Source: Primula veris (Eukaryota; Streptophyta; Magnoliopsida; Ericales; Primulaceae). Taken from it: 64,000 nucleotides of DNA. The DNA lies in the NCBI GenBank assembly GCA_963682055.1, contig OY821751.1:8928001-8992000 (forward strand), given 5' to 3'. The stretch's first letter is position 1. Every line of letters starts with the position of its first letter. A program made the position numbers and the translations under genes. The notes beneath the pieces were generated by a model, which saw only the letters and a list, made by a program, of their open reading frames with translations, did not search any database and was not told the DNA's origin. This document shows, in pieces, positions 30,641-44,147 of this stretch.

Positions 30641-32575
30641 CGGCCCAGTATGGAAACAGATAAATACTCACGTCAATATATAGGTAGAATTTCTTAAAAT
30701 TTGGGAAGAAAGATTCAAATAATACAACTATTCAGAATTAACCAGAGTATGCAATGCGTCTACTTTGACTATTAATTATACGTTTTAGCAATTAGGAAAG
30801 CTGTTGAGAACCATGATGAATTGTCACCCACTATGCTTGGTTTTTGGACCTACAAAGTCACTGAGATATTTTAGTATTTGGTAGTCAACCTTATAGGAGG
30901 CCCCTTTTATCATCATTTTTTTGGTCTTTTACTTATGGAATACTGGGTCAAATTTTAGAGTTGGGGTGTACAAAAGTTTCAGTTGGCTTGAAGTTTTATT
31001 TTGGTTTTGTGCTTTTCAAAAAAGAGTATAAACTTTTCATATCCAAAAACATTTTTCAATTGATGTAATGTTTTAAAAAAAAAAAACATCAAAAAGAACT
31101 CCAACTGCCAAATATCTCATTTCCCTATGCAGGAAAAAACTTAAAAAAACTTGCTACCAAAATATTGTTAGACTATATATCTTTGGTGGTTTGGGTCTTT
31201 TTGAAGCTGTCATAATTTATCGTGACTCTTAACGAGACTAAATCACTAGACGAACTATTTGATATATTGAAATACAACTTCTACAAAGCTATGATATTCT
31301 GTCCTTATTTTGTTTACGGGAAAAAATAGTTTAGTGTATGACACTATTGCTTTTAATAATTTAGATACCCATCATCTATAATTTTTGTCATAATTGAAAA
31401 CATAACGTTAAAAAAATAACGGAATTGCACTCACGTTTTCTAACATATCACTTAGTAAACGTAATTCTCTCAACGTACATAAAAAAAAAGATTCCAAAAT
31501 ATGAGATATAATTATCACAATTTTGTTGTTTTACGTTATTAGCTTCTTAATTGGACAAAAATTAGTAGATGGCCGGTTTCTAAATTGATAAAAGTGATAG
31601 TCTGATATTTAAATTGTTAACAACTAACATTACAATACACTAACCGTATTTTTTTTTTCGTTTAATTTGCTTTTACATCACTTTCACTTCTTCATCAGTA
31701 GAATTTAGATCATTTTAAAGACACCTCCTTTTGTTTTATTGGAGGATAACTTTTGATTAATCTTATATTATTCGAAACTTATATACTCAACCACTAAGTA
31801 AAGTTGAGGCCACTAAGAGAGAACATTAATTTGTTGACCTTAATAGCCACAATTGGTGTCCCTTTCCCACTTACTTAGTCTTTACATCTCAAAGACTCAA
31901 ATAAGTGAAAAGACTTTGCGCGTAAATAGATCAAAATATTGACCTTGCAAATGTTGGTATGATAGTCATAACTTAGAAATAGCCTTTAAATATGATTGTA
32001 AATGATTTTGATTGGTTCAAGGTCTATTATTAATATTTGTTTGGATGGATCATGCTAAGTACCAGATCAATTTTTTAAAAGGCCTAAACGGACTTTAGCC
32101 GAAATTGGTCCCATATAATTTAATCACTGTCTGTGTGTTGTTTAATTTGCGTTTAATCCGCATAATCTATTAATCTTTTAGGCTCCGTCTACTGCGTAGG
32201 CGTCGTCTAATTTGCGCCAGACGAGCCGTTTAGAACATTGTACCAAATTATTAATGATTTACTAACGTCATTTCCAAATTTTAATTACACGGAGCACAAT
32301 TTCTTGGTATTATATAATTTGAATTCATTATTCTTGAAAATGTTGTTACGATGAAGTTAAATTTAAGATTTGATACTAAAAAAATGTAATGTGTTTGATT
32401 GCACATGCAAGAAGTTTGATTTGCAATGGAATTTAATGCTTCATAAGTACTAGAGGGTCTGGACACTCACTAGACAAATGGTAAACATATTTATAATTTT
32501 TTTTTATTTATTATTTTTTTTTTTTTTTTTTTTTTATGTATAACTAGTCTTTCATTCCTATTTAATTGTACGCTC

Positions 32576-32750
32576 TGAAACTACATGTAATTTTGACCGG
32601 CTAAGAACTTTTATCAAAATTGTCAGAATAAAATTTTTCAAAAGTTGATCATATAGTTCAAATGTTAAATTTTATGATTAGATTTAAAAAAATTTCATTT
32701 CGATAATTTTGATACAAGTTATAAGCCGGTTAAAATTACACGTAGTTTCG
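32576..32750. mobile_element. Short MITE with ~25-bp inverted ends, copy 1
   Basis: The left end GAAACTACATGTAATTTTGACCGGC and the right end GCCGGTTAAAATTACACGTAGTTTC are inverted copies with few mismatches. The interior shares ATAGTTCAAATGTTAAA and TTTCGATAATTT with the copy at 42284-42490. Confidence 0.7.
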
Positions 32751-34045
32751 TAGTAAACAATTAAATGGAAACATATGGGGTATGATAAAGAAATTGGCAC
32801 TAAACGAGACATACTAAGAAATACTAGGGGGTGAATATCCTAAATCGTAGTACCCATATCTAAAAAAAAAAATACGAGACAAAGATATTCGTTCCATTAA
32901 ATGGTTTTCAAAATTCTATCGTGACGATTGAGACATCGTGGTGTCGTCTTTATTTTTAAAAGTGTGATGATAAATTAAAGAATTTTGGACACACTCTTAT
33001 AGAGACTTATTAGATCCGTTAATCTATATCGACATACACAGATCAATTGCAATTATTCAATTGTTCAAAAAAAATTGTACCTATATTACCATTTTTAAAA
33101 ATTCTCTTCCCATATCTCGGAGTCTCGGTTACTTCAATTATACTATCTATATTCCAAGATGTTTGTCACGTTGGCGAAATCCAACTATAGAGTTAACAAA
33201 TGTCATAATTTTAACTTTATTTGTTTTGTTTTTCGTTACAAAATAAATAAATATTTTAAAGATGCACAGATAATTCAAACGAATCAACTATAAATAAACA
33301 AGAAAAAAGTCGCTTCATCCATTCTCATTAATTGTACTCCACAAAATCATATGTTATTTTAACCGCCTTATAAGTTGTATCAAAATTAATATTTTTAAAC
33401 TTTAATCACATTACTTAATATTTGAACCCTACAACTAACTTTTAAAAAAAATCCATTAATAATACAATTTATTAACCAGTCAAAATTGTATAAAACTCAT
33501 AAGAGTTTCAAATTAAAACACGAACCGAGTTTAATAGAAAAACACTAGTAAAAGAAGGAGCCTGGATTTTTCCAATACAAAAAAATCTTTTTTCACACAC
33601 AAACGGTGCTTCAAATCTACGATTTGACTTATGGTTTTTTATGAAAAAAATCATAAAAAATCTCAAACTAGTTATACTAGTTAAAAAATAAGTAAAAAAG
33701 ATTTCAAAGTTATTTATAATTTTTTGTACTGATTTTTATTAATTTTTTTTGACTTTTATTGATATTTTTTACAAAAAAAATATCATAAAAATTATAAAAT
33801 TAACACAACATGGTTGTAAAATTAATATCTAACTTTTCCAACCATATTGTATTAATTTTACAATTTTTGTACTATTTTTTTTTATATAAAAAATAGCAAT
33901 AAAAGACAAAAAATAATAAAAATCAGTAAACATGTTTTAATTAGTATAATTAATTTTAGATTTTTTTATCATAATTTTTATAAAAAGTAAAATAAAAAAT
34001 AATAATAAATCAAATCGTAAATACGAAGACACCACCACATTTATC

Positions 34046-34124
34046 AAAATTCAATCTCTCTCTTTCTCTCTCTCTCTCTACATCTCCCCACCTGCCGTGC
34101 AACTTCCCAAACCTCTATATAAAT
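34046..34124 (+). promoter_or_regulatory. Core promoter of the LRR gene: CT-rich patch and TATA box
   Basis: A pyrimidine patch (CTCTCTCTTTCTCTCTCTCTC, about 34050-34080) is followed by TATATAAATA at 34115-34124, 37 bp before the ATG at 34161. The leader would then be very short unless the real start uses another element. Confidence 0.5.
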
Positions 34125-34160
34125 ATATAAATACATACAAAAGTTGAAGTAATCAAATAA

Positions 34161-37100
34161 ATGAAAATGAAATCCGTAATCCTATATCTATTTGGGTTAA
34201 TAACAACAGTGTTGGTTGTGAATGGGAATAAGGAAGGGGACGCTTTATACGCTCTTCGAAAGAGCGTAAGTGATCCTGACCACGTTTTAAATAGCTGGGA
34301 TCAGAATTTAGTTAACCCTTGCACTTGGTTTCACGTCACTTGTAACCCCGATAACCACGTCACTCGTCTGTACGTATCTCTTATCTCTTTTTTGTTGCTT
34401 TGGGGGGGTGTTTCATCAAGTTTCTTTGTCCTTTATCTGTCATTTTATCATACTAGTGGACTTATCTGTCATCTTTTATTCTTTTTTCTAGGACTAATTT
34501 GTAAATTAAGTTTCCACCTCTGTTTTAGTTGTTATATCCCTCTATCTAAATATTTGTATCTAAATGTCTTAAGGGCCTGTTTGGTTCCGCCTTTTTCTGG
34601 TAGTTTTTTTTAGCTTAAGGGCCTGTTTGGTTTTGTCCTTTTTTGCTTTTTTTTTTTTTTAGCTTCTGTTCTGTTTCTTTGGGGTAGTTTTTAGCTTAAG
34701 TACCTGTTTGGTTTCGGCCTTTTTTTGGTAGTTTTTTTTTTTTTAGCTTAAGGCCCTGTTTGGTCCGCCTTTTTCTGGTATTATCTACACGCGCTTATAA
34801 CAACAACAGTAATGGTTCATGGGAATAAGGAACGGGAAGCTTTGTACGTGCTAAGGAAGAGCGTGAGTGATCCGGACCACGTTCTAAATAGCTGGAATCA
34901 GAATTTAGTTAACCCTTGCACTTGGTTTCACGTCACATGTAACCCCGATAACCACGTCACACGCCTGTACGTATATATATTTAAATCCCTGTATCTATAT
35001 TTATAAATCTAGCTATATGTATTTATACTATTGTTTTAACTGTCTTGCTTTCAATTGGAGATATTAGGGGGTGCTAGTTAGCCTGATTAGTTGTTTGACC
35101 ATCTCTATCTATATGTATATATCCATCTATATTTGTGTATCTATGTATACTATTGTTGTAGCTGTCTCTCTTTCTCCCACCTGTAACCCCGATAACCACG
35201 TCACCCGCCCTGTACTCTCTTATCTCTATTTTTATCTATATATTTATGTATCTATCTATCTATATATGTGTATCTATGTATACTAGTATTGAGCCACGGT
35301 TTACTTGATTTCGAGTTTGCTTTTTTTAGTTGCAGTAAGTTGTTTTTCATTTAATAAATAAAAGCTGTTGAAAGTAAATTGGTAACAGTTTCTTTCTTTG
35401 TGTATCTCTTTATATTATCTCTCAATTGGGTGCTAGTTCACTAAATAGAAGAAGTTATTGATAAATTAATCGAACCTAGTTTGTTGTTTTGCAAGTTTTG
35501 GTCTTTACTTGGACTAAGTTATTTTTTTCATTATAATACTTAGGGAAAAAAAGAGTTAATTGATACGTCTTCTTTCTTTATGTATATATCTCTCTATACG
35601 TCCCCTCAAGTACCACTTTTTGGTTCGATTTAATTAAAATAGGAACAAATTGGCATATTTCTCTAGTTATATACTCCATTAACTAAGGTAAATTAGGTGT
35701 GAACAGAATTAATTAAACATTTCATAAATGAAACGTGGTACTTAAGGGATATCCAAGTGAACCACCTCATTCGCATGTGTATCCAACACTCCCCCCTATG
35801 CATCTGTTTTTCTATATCTCCCTCGATATCTTGACTTGGTGTTATTTATTTGTGAATAGGTCTTTACCGGTTAGTTTTGAGCTGATGCTTGATATTTGTT
35901 TTTGATTGTTAAAGGAATGTAGGGAACAGAGATGCATGAATTAGAAATTAACTAGAAGAGAAAGTGGGTTAATTGATGGTAAAATATGGTTTAGTGGTAA
36001 GCTGCCAGATGGATATATGCTTGCTTTGCTACTTAAGGATCAAAAACAAACTAATTGAAGCTGGCTTGTTTGAGTTCAAGTTTGGTTGGTACTTGAAATA
36101 AGTTTTTTCATACTTCAATTTATCAATTACATAAATGTAGAAATTAAAATTTTAGGTATTTTAGCTTGGACTAGACCGCGGTCGCTCAGTTCAGTAAATC
36201 AATTTAAAATTTTGAAAACTGGTTCAGTCTTTTCTCCATTGCCCAGTCTTACGTATTTTAATCTGGAAAGTATAGTCTGAATTTTATGTTTGCTCGTACT
36301 GGTGTGAATCTGATTATGATACTGTCAGTATTATTTTGCAAATTTTGGGGTATTTCATGGGTGTCTTGTTTCTAAGCAAGTTGGTAGATGAGTGTTCGCC
36401 TGATTGATTATGTGCATACATATCTTTGTTTGTAGTAGCATGCTCATTTAATTTTGCTGTACTTCAAATTGCACTGCTGTTCTCTTTATCTATTTGTTTA
36501 TATCTTCTAAAGGTTTATGTTTAAGGTGGAGAATGGCTTCATTGATTAATTGCGGGATGAAAAAAAGTTCTTAATTTAGTTTGTCTAGTTAGGATAGGGC
36601 AACGGAGAGGCAGGTATACTGCACTAAATAAAGTTCTAGGTTCTTTCAATTCAATTTTGCGGTCTTGTTAGAAAATAATAACTCAATTGAAATGGACTTG
36701 TATAAGTAAATCATTTTCTTTGCCTGAAGCTATAGTTTTTTTGTTTTGTTTTTGCTGCAAGTTAGAAGCTAAGAAACACAGTTGATATGGTAAATATTTG
36801 TCTCCCAACATAAGTATCTCACTGGAAGTGTACATTTACAAACGCATTAAAATTGTATTGTATCACATGTCTGTTTTGAAATTATAACTTTTTTCAGTAA
36901 GTTAGAACTCAAAGTAACTTCCTGTTCTCAAGTTTTGTTGGAAACCGATTTGTATATAGTGCCTGTAGTACATGATTCTCTGTCTAGTAATTTTTGTTTC
37001 TTTGGTTAGAAGCTTGATGATACTTGTGGTTGAGATTGATAATTCTTTTCTTAGCTTTTTTTCTTATTTTCTGTTTCAAATTATGATCTTTCTTTTAATA

Positions 37101-39734
37101 TTTGGAAGCATTGGTGGATCATGTTAGTATTTTTTTTTCCTCTGATTGTAGAAGTTTGATGATCCCCATTGTTCAAATTTATAAATTCCTCTTCAGTTTT
37201 TTCTTGAAATATATTTGAAGCAGTCATATCGCTAATGTTTATTTTGCTCCTTAACATATTGTTATCATTTCTGTGCAGTGATCTGGGCAATTCTAACTTG
37301 TCAGGTCATCTCGTTTCTGACCTAGGGAAGCTTGAGCACCTTCAATATTTGTAAGTTCGCATTGTTCTGTACATTTTAGGTCTTTGTACTAACTAGCTGC
37401 TGTTAATGCCTTGTTTTTGCTTAATCATACCCCGACTTTAAAGGACCTTATCCATTCTTACAATTCTAATTTGTGCTTACAAATGTTGAAAAAACTTTTT
37501 TTGAGTGTAGGGAACTTTACAAGAATAACTTTCAAGGTGCGATCCCAGCTGAGCTTGGAAATTTGAAGAGCCTGATAAGCTTGGATTTGTATAATAACAA
37601 TATCACGGGAGTTATTCCTTCTTCACTGGGGAAGTTGAAGAATCTGGTGTTCTTGTGAGTTCAATCTTTTCTTATCCTTGTATTTTCCATCATGCGTATG
37701 AGTTTCTTTTACCTTACTTGGGAATGACACTGGCCGTGTATCGAAAGTTAAACCCAGCTACTGTTGATATACATACTTCTAACATAGGTTTTAACTTATG
37801 TAATTTCCAAGTAGGTAAACAATAAAAACGTTTAGGTAATAGTATAACCAATTAACTTCACCCAACTACCGTCTATCTCTGTTATTTACCAAGAATTGAC
37901 CTGACACTAATGATACTTATGGTATCTTGTGTAGAAACTTTTATATCTTTTTAATTTTACATACTGGTCAACTAGATGGAAAAATTTATGTAATTAATGA
38001 GATAATTTGGTTATTAATAATATTTAGACTTAATAAACGCTAGTGACATTCTTTATTAATAAAAGGTAAATAAATTTACTTGGTTATGTCTTAGACTGTG
38101 ACTTTTGTCTTACTCTGGATAAAGTATTTTCAGTCCCAAACTGAAGCCTATATGTTATGAATTGTTTTCTTTGTTATGTTATATCTTATGAATTGTATTC
38201 TTTGTAATGTTTTATTAAAAGTTATTTCGCAGTTTTGGTTTTATGATATTTTTCATGTGTCTAGAACGAAAGCCTCATTCCCCGAGTTACTTTTCTATAA
38301 ATCCCCTATTTATGTAAAAATTCTATTGTGACACCGTGATGTATCATGTATGACATACCGTGATGTCTAGAAGCTTCAACCCGATTTAAGCCAAAAAAGG
38401 GTAACAGATGATATAGGTTTGATGCCTGACAGCCCGAGGGTGTCAAACTGGTATGGATTTTACATAATGGCTTTGTTGCCTGGCTCAGCTCTTGGGTCAG
38501 CTTTTTTCACTTAAAAGCTTGACTACATTTATGGTTGACCAGCTTCAACCTAATTTTTTCCTTTTGGAATTATGTCCTGAAAAAGCTAGATAGTAAGCTG
38601 GATGAATCGAGCTTTTTCCTGAACATTAATATTTGTGTATCTTGTTAGTTTAAGAGCTGCACCAAACAAGCCTAGAGAAAGTTTTATTTGTAACGATAGC
38701 GTTGGATTAGAGAAAACACGCTATGATTTGTCCCTTGCCATCTCTTTTGAATTGCCATTTGCACCTTTTTACTTAAGACTTTTTTTAATGGCAGGCGTCT
38801 TAATGATAATCAACTCACTGGGAAAATCCCCAAGGAGCTTGTTAGTGCTTCCAGTCTGAAAGTTGTGTAAGTAATACAGCTATTGCCGAATTTATTTTTT
38901 TGTAATTTGCGTTATTGGCAACTTAGTAACAAGAGCATTTTTGCGTTTGTTTAGAGATGTGTCAAGTAATAACTTGTGTGGAACGATACCTACAAGTGGT
39001 CCGTTTGAGCACATCCCTTTGAACAAGTAAGATTTTCTTCATTCCTTTTCTTTTACAGCTCTTTTCTTTTTTTTGAATAATGATTGACATACACTCTTAT
39101 CTGAGATGAACTTGCAAACAAGCTTTACTAATGAATAATAGTTCTTTTCTTTTGTTGAATAATGATTGGCATATAATATATTCTAAGATGAACTTGCAAA
39201 CAAGCTTACATTACTCCCACATCAGTATGTTTGCAAGTTTATGTTTGAACAGTTTGTTCGTAATGTGTTTGGTAAATGGTCGTTTGAATCGACAATGTAA
39301 GATGGTGTAAATGCCATGTGATAATTTGTAGTATTTGGCAGTACGTTTGGTACCTTTAATTTCCTTTTTTGTGTGTGTTAATTTTGCTTGTTTACCATGT
39401 TAGTGCAAGGAGTGCACCGTTGATAGTTAGTGGAGTGTGTAGTTAAATTTAGTGTTTAGAAGTTAGCATGACAATGGTAAGATGCATTTTTAACTTATAT
39501 TTTGGTTAGTAGTTGGGGTTGCAATCGCCACAAATCTGGATTTTTGTTTGTGTTTATATCTTAGTGACTTGTAGCCTGTAGGAGCTTATGGAATGCTGAC
39601 CCTTTGTTTCTACGTGCCGATTATAATTTGTCACATTTTTGTTGTTTCCGAAATCGTATAGCTTTGAGAACAACCCTCGATTGGAAGGTCCGGAGCTAAT
39701 GGGACTTGCAGCTTATGATACAAACTGCTCATGA
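34161..39734 (+). CDS. LRR1: Secreted SERK-like short LRR protein (LRR1 type), 6 exons, 213 aa
   Basis: Exons are 34161-34369, 37279-37350, 37511-37654, 38795-38866, 38955-39026 and 39662-39734, all GT-AG and in phase 2 throughout; the middle exons are 72 or 144 nt, one LRR per 72 nt as in SERK genes. The protein has a signal peptide (about 1-23), the LRRNT cap ([25 protein letters not shown]), about five LRRs ([66 protein letters not shown]) and a short C-terminus ending [20 protein letters not shown]. There is no transmembrane or kinase part, matching the Arabidopsis LRR1/At5g21090 class of extracellular proteins of similar length, implicated in receptor-kinase signalling. Intron 1 (2.9 kb) contains a duplicated exon 1. 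The frame is intact. Confidence 0.93.
34570..34790 (+). repeat. Four tandem ~50-60 bp repeats between the two LRR first exons
   Basis: Copies of TTAAGGGCCTGTTTGGTT plus a CCTTTTT-rich tail occur at about 34570, 34615, 34695 and 34748, with small differences. CCTGTTTGGTT resembles the ends of the local MITE family. Confidence 0.7.
34812..34966 (+). CDS. Duplicated first exon of the LRR gene (exon 1B)
   Basis: From ATG 34812 it encodes [18 protein letters not shown], then the LRRNT cap with [10 protein letters not shown], nearly identical to exon 1 (34196-34369). It ends at the equivalent donor (CT|GTACGT), again in phase 2, so it could splice to exon 2 at 37279. It lacks the hydrophobic signal peptide, though TTTV just upstream matches the end of one. 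It may be an alternative first exon, or an inert duplication. Confidence 0.5.
35165..35215 (+). pseudogene. Third, partial copy of the LRR first exon
   Basis: ACCTGTAACCCCGATAACCACG followed by TCACCCGCCCTGTAC repeats the last 35 bp or so of exons 1 and 1B (CNPDNHVTR) with one inserted C before the donor. It is embedded in TATC-type microsatellite sequence and is a fragment. Confidence 0.7.
38467..38672. mobile_element. MITE of the TTGTTTGG family, in intron 3 of the LRR gene
   Basis: Starts GGCTTTGTTGCCTGGCTCAGC and ends GAGCTGCACCAAACAAGCC, with internal AGCTT/AAGCT blocks as in the L2HGDH intron copies. Confidence 0.5.
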
Positions 39735-40397
39735 ATGAAGTGATTAGATGCAGAAACTTGCAGCCTTTTCCACTCTGTTGTAATATGGTGTCTTATTTTT
39801 CTAGTGGTGTTTGTTGTACTTGAACTTGTTTGGAAATTATAATTATAAAAAAACCAGTTTGGATACTCTTGAGTCATTATGTACACAATGGATACATTGT
39901 TGGGTTTGGTTATGGAATCGATTTTTATTTATCATCATAAATCATAATGACCCATGGACCATATGCTTGGGATCAGTTGTAAAACTACTTTTGCATGTAT
40001 GTGAAAATCTGATGCGGTGGTTTATTTGTAACGTGCTCGTATTTGGGACTTGGGACATGAAGTGTTTGAGAAGATATATCTATAAGATTAAAACCTGGGA
40101 GTACTTTCAAATTGGTATGTGAAACCAGTCTTATGTTCTGGTAAACACATCAGGGTGATAATTAAGTTGAATCACATGCATGATTCTCTGTTTGTCTGTG
40201 TGTTCCTATAAATTGTTTTCTATATTCGACAAGGCCGTACACGTGCTTAGTTGAGCCAAGTCTGTCTTTGTTTAGGCTCGGCTCGTTTGCGAAACGAGTC
40301 TGTCCAGGTTTGGTATGTTGACTCTTTAAGCTCTAAAGATTTCAAGAATTGTTTTGCGTTCAAAAATCATTTTTATGAAATTAAAAATTCTATATAA

Positions 40398-40791
40398 TCT
40401 ATAATAGAGTAAATTAGTTTTTAGTGACCTGGGTTTTGACCTATTTTAGGATAGCTGACCTAAGTTTTTTTAATTTCGGTTTTGTGACCTAAGTTTAACT
40501 TTGTTAGCATTTAGTGACCTGCTATCCTATTTTTCAAAAAAAAAAAAACATATTTCTTGCTAAAAGGACGAAAATACCCTCATTAAATTGAAATTTTCCT
40601 CCAAAATCTGAGGGTATTTTAGTCCTTTTAGCAAGAAATATGTTTTTTTTTTTGAAAAATAAGATGGCAGGTCACTAAATGCTAACAAAGTTAAACTTAG
40701 GTCACAAAACCGAAATTAAAAAAACTTAGGTCACTTATCCTAAAATAGTTCAAAACCCAGGTCACTAAAGACTAATTTACCCTCTATAATA
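40398..40791. mobile_element. Mutator-type foldback MITE with 9-bp TSD TCTATAATA
   Basis: The element (40407-40782, 376 bp) has arms of about 155 bp that are inverted copies: GAGTAAATTAGTTTTTAGTG at the left matches CACTAAAGACTAATTTACCC at the right, and inside are paired GGTCACTAAATGCTAAC and TTGCTAAAAGGAC blocks. It is flanked by TCTATAATA at 40398-40406 and 40783-40791. A 9-bp duplication and long inverted ends mark it as a Mutator-superfamily non-autonomous element. Confidence 0.9.
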
Positions 40792-42283
40792 TAAGCGAGT
40801 ATTTTAAGTTTATAAGATACACTAATAGAGTTTAAAACTATACAAATTTACTATTTAGAATTTTGATTGTTTATTGATCATTTGCATTATCCATTCATTT
40901 CTTATTTCTTCCCATTCAATCCAATGACAAAGGAAAGGCAACCACAATTGACAATCTATTCAAATACACCACAAGTGAACACCTATGCTAATCTTAAGGA
41001 TTGACAGGGTAACAAATGTATGCCTATTTTATCTACCGCGAAATTACCCATACACACAACTTTCCAAACCTAATTAGCAAAACATACTATATCAAACATT
41101 TATTCTTAAAAGATACAACACTTTTTAACTTTTTTAAAAAATAAATTGAAAAAGTGCGTGCATGCACACTTCAAAAAGTGTTATTTTTTTAAAAAAAAAT
41201 TATTATTATTTAAAAAAAAAAACAATTCTTTTTTATAAAAATTTTAAAAAGTGCGTGCATACCTTTCAAAAAGTGTGCATACCTGTAGATATGCACACTT
41301 CAAAAAGTGCGCATACTTGTAGTTATGCACACTTCAAAAAATGCTCATTTAAAAAAAAATTATAAAAACTTTAAAAAATGGGCATACCTATTTTGGTATT
41401 TTTCTAAAATAAATGTTTTTAAAAAATATTTTGACTTTTTTTCAAAAAAAAAAATTCAAAAAATTATTTTTTTTTTTAAAAAATACATTTTTTTAATAAA
41501 ATATTAATATTTTTTGATTTTTGTATTTTTTTTTTAATTTGTTAGTTATTTAGTTAGTTAGTTAGTTGTATCTCTTGAAAAAAACAGATTTGAGATCGTA
41601 TGTTTTGATAATTAGGTTTAGTCAATATTATATTTTGGACATTGCCTCTTTATCTAATATTCCCTTGAAATAAAGAACATAAATGATTTTATATTAATGG
41701 TGTGTTTAAAACCCGGAAATGTGACGGGAAAATAAAAGAAAAGAAAGGAAGAGAAATGAAAATTAATATGAAATCATTTTCTCTTCATGTGTTTTCAATA
41801 TCGGAAAAAGAAAAGAAAAAGAAAATAAAAAAAAAGAAAGAGAGAGGTGGACTTAATTTGTTTATTTGTTTTTATTTTACTCACAGTTTTAAAAGTAAAA
41901 TGGTTTCACTCACTCTACACACACAATTTTACCATACTTTATTTTCTTTTCTTTTTCCATTGATTTTATTATGTAACTAAGTAAAAAAATATATTTTCTT
42001 AATAAATTATTATTTTTTCATACATTTTTCACGTTACAAACCCGTACCGCTCTAATTGCCCCAAATCCAGATAATTAGCTGAACTTTATTTGAGTTTTAA
42101 AAAAACAAAACAATTAGGGGACAAGTGGGGCTCCATAAATCTATATGATGATCCATATATTCGGTTGTGAATATTAGTTACGCATAAACGGTTAGGAGAG
42201 AAATGGGTCATGTGCTAGCTACTAGCTATACTGCTATATTTTATTTTATTTTTATTATGTGTACTATTTCCGTTTCACTTTAT

Positions 42284-42490
42284 AAGTATAAGTATTATGT
42301 AAAAACACATGTAATTTTGATCGGATTTAAATATGTAACTAAATTGTCGAAACTAAAATTTTTAAAATTTATCTGTATAGTTCAAATGTTAAACTATATG
42401 ATAGCATTTAAAAAAAAATTATTTCGATAATTTGGATACGAGTTATTTACAGATCAAAGTTGCGTGTGGTTTTATATAATACTTATAACG
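42284..42490. mobile_element. Short MITE, copy 2 of the 32.6-kb family
   Basis: Left ATAAGTATTATGTAAAA then ACACATGTAATTTTGATC; right GATCAAAGTTGCGTGTGGTTTTATATAATACTTAT. The ends are inverted copies and the interior shares the ATAGTTCAAATGTTAAA block with 32576-32750. Confidence 0.6.
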
Positions 42491-43913
42491 TGAGAGGAAG
42501 TAATTGTCTATTATACATAATAATACTTAAGTCTCAAAGTCTAATTTATCTCTTAAATATTATTATTTTTCTGAAACACCCCTAATTAATATTAGTACAA
42601 GTTGCTCCGTTTCAAAATAATACTCATATTACCTTTTGACCATACCTTATTACTATTGGGTAATCAATAAACATTAAACATGTGGGTGGCCAACTTTTAT
42701 CGGCATTTAATATTTTTACTACTATCGTCGAGACCAATTTCACAAGTACTTCAAATTTTGGGGTAATTTTTTACTTTTAAATTATATTAACCAAATTTTT
42801 TAAAGCATGTGAAAACCCGAACTGGAATGTTTTTTTTTTTTGTGATGGATAAGTATTCTTCTTTGGGAATCATATATATGATTATTATTTTAAGGGCATA
42901 GATAAAATTTGATTTTGGGCATTTATTAAAATTGTGAAAAATCTAACTATAGTATTTTTTTTTATAGTGGAAAGGAGTAGGTAATAGTTGTTTTCTTTTT
43001 AAAAAGGGGAAATTATCAACCAATCGTTTATTTGGTCACCATGAGTATGGCCAATATAAACTGTGTGGATAGCCATGGGTTAATAAGTATGGATGAGCTC
43101 TTTTCTCATCATTCTAAAACAAACTCTTCAATTAAACACACGTCTCTTATTTCAAAAACAAAACAAAAATAACACGTCTCAAGTGATAGGGGTTCGTGAC
43201 CTTGTGTGTTGCACAATATTAGTGTCATATTTCTCCCTCGTTCTCTTTCTCTTTTTATTTTACTTTTCCTAATATTATTAGTCTTTAAACCAATCTTCAA
43301 AACCTTATTAATGTAAGTGTAACATGTCATATAATACATGTATATCTCAACCATTACGCGATGAACTAAGACAAGACTGACACGCTTTACATGTTCATAT
43401 ATTATCATAAAACCATTACGATAGTATAAAATTTACAAAAGTATTATAAAAATAACGGTTTAGCTATACATATTTTCTCAGGTTGAAAACTTGAAATACA
43501 GCCCCAAACCTATATCCTAACTCCGCTACTCTTAACGTTTGACCAGAATGGTAGTTCAGATTTCACACCATTGACAATTTGACATATATTAATAATATAC
43601 TACTATTGTTACACTATTCATAATATTACACCATCTTACTATTCTTAATATCAAGAGGTGACCCTCAGGGGTTGACCCCGATGCGATCACACCGGTTCTT
43701 ATGATTCCGACGAATTTTCAAGGTCTCACGACGTTGACAGTAAAAAAAATATACATGCATACAAAAATTATATGTGAAAATATATGATAGTAAAAAAAAG
43801 TTTACAAAACTTATAAGGCACAATCAATCATTTTTTAGCATCGGACAACAAAAATATCGGGACTGCCCCCGACTAATATTAATCTTTAAACAAGCCATCT
43901 AGCTAGGGCTGAG

Positions 43914-44147
43914 TTCGGTTCGGTTCGATCCGGTTTTTAGCAAAACCAAAACCGAAACCGAGTATATTTTTCGGTTTCGGTCTTTTTATTTTTTGGACAA
44001 AACCGGACCGGGTTTTTTCGGTCCAGTTTTGGTTTTTCGGTTATTTTTAGATCTTTTTCACCCGAATTTTTTTCGGTTTTTGGTTTCGATATTTTTCGAT
44101 TAAGTTATCGGTCTGGATTTTTTCGGTTTTCGGCCGGACCCTACATA
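43914..44147. repeat. Dispersed CGGTTTCGG-rich repeat, copy 2
   Basis: Begins CGGTTCGATCCGGTTTTTAGC and contains AAACCGAAACCGAGTATATT, matching 30373-30640 in the same orientation. Confidence 0.6.

Larger units (their letters stand above)
29711..34110. other. Gene-poor AT-rich intergenic region
   Basis: No credible gene. It holds a dispersed CGGTTT-rich repeat (30373-30640), a short MITE (32576-32750) and a long T-rich run (32495-32536). Possible tRNA-like SINE remains occur around 29920-29990. The end of this region is the upstream flank of the LRR gene. Confidence 0.5.

Noticed and set aside
35071..35286. Tyr/Ile/Ser-rich frame in LRR intron 1
   Set aside because: Translation of TATC-type microsatellite plus an exon 1 fragment.
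41162..41507. Lys/Phe-rich frames at 41.2-41.5 kb
   Set aside because: Translation of AT-rich short tandem repeats.
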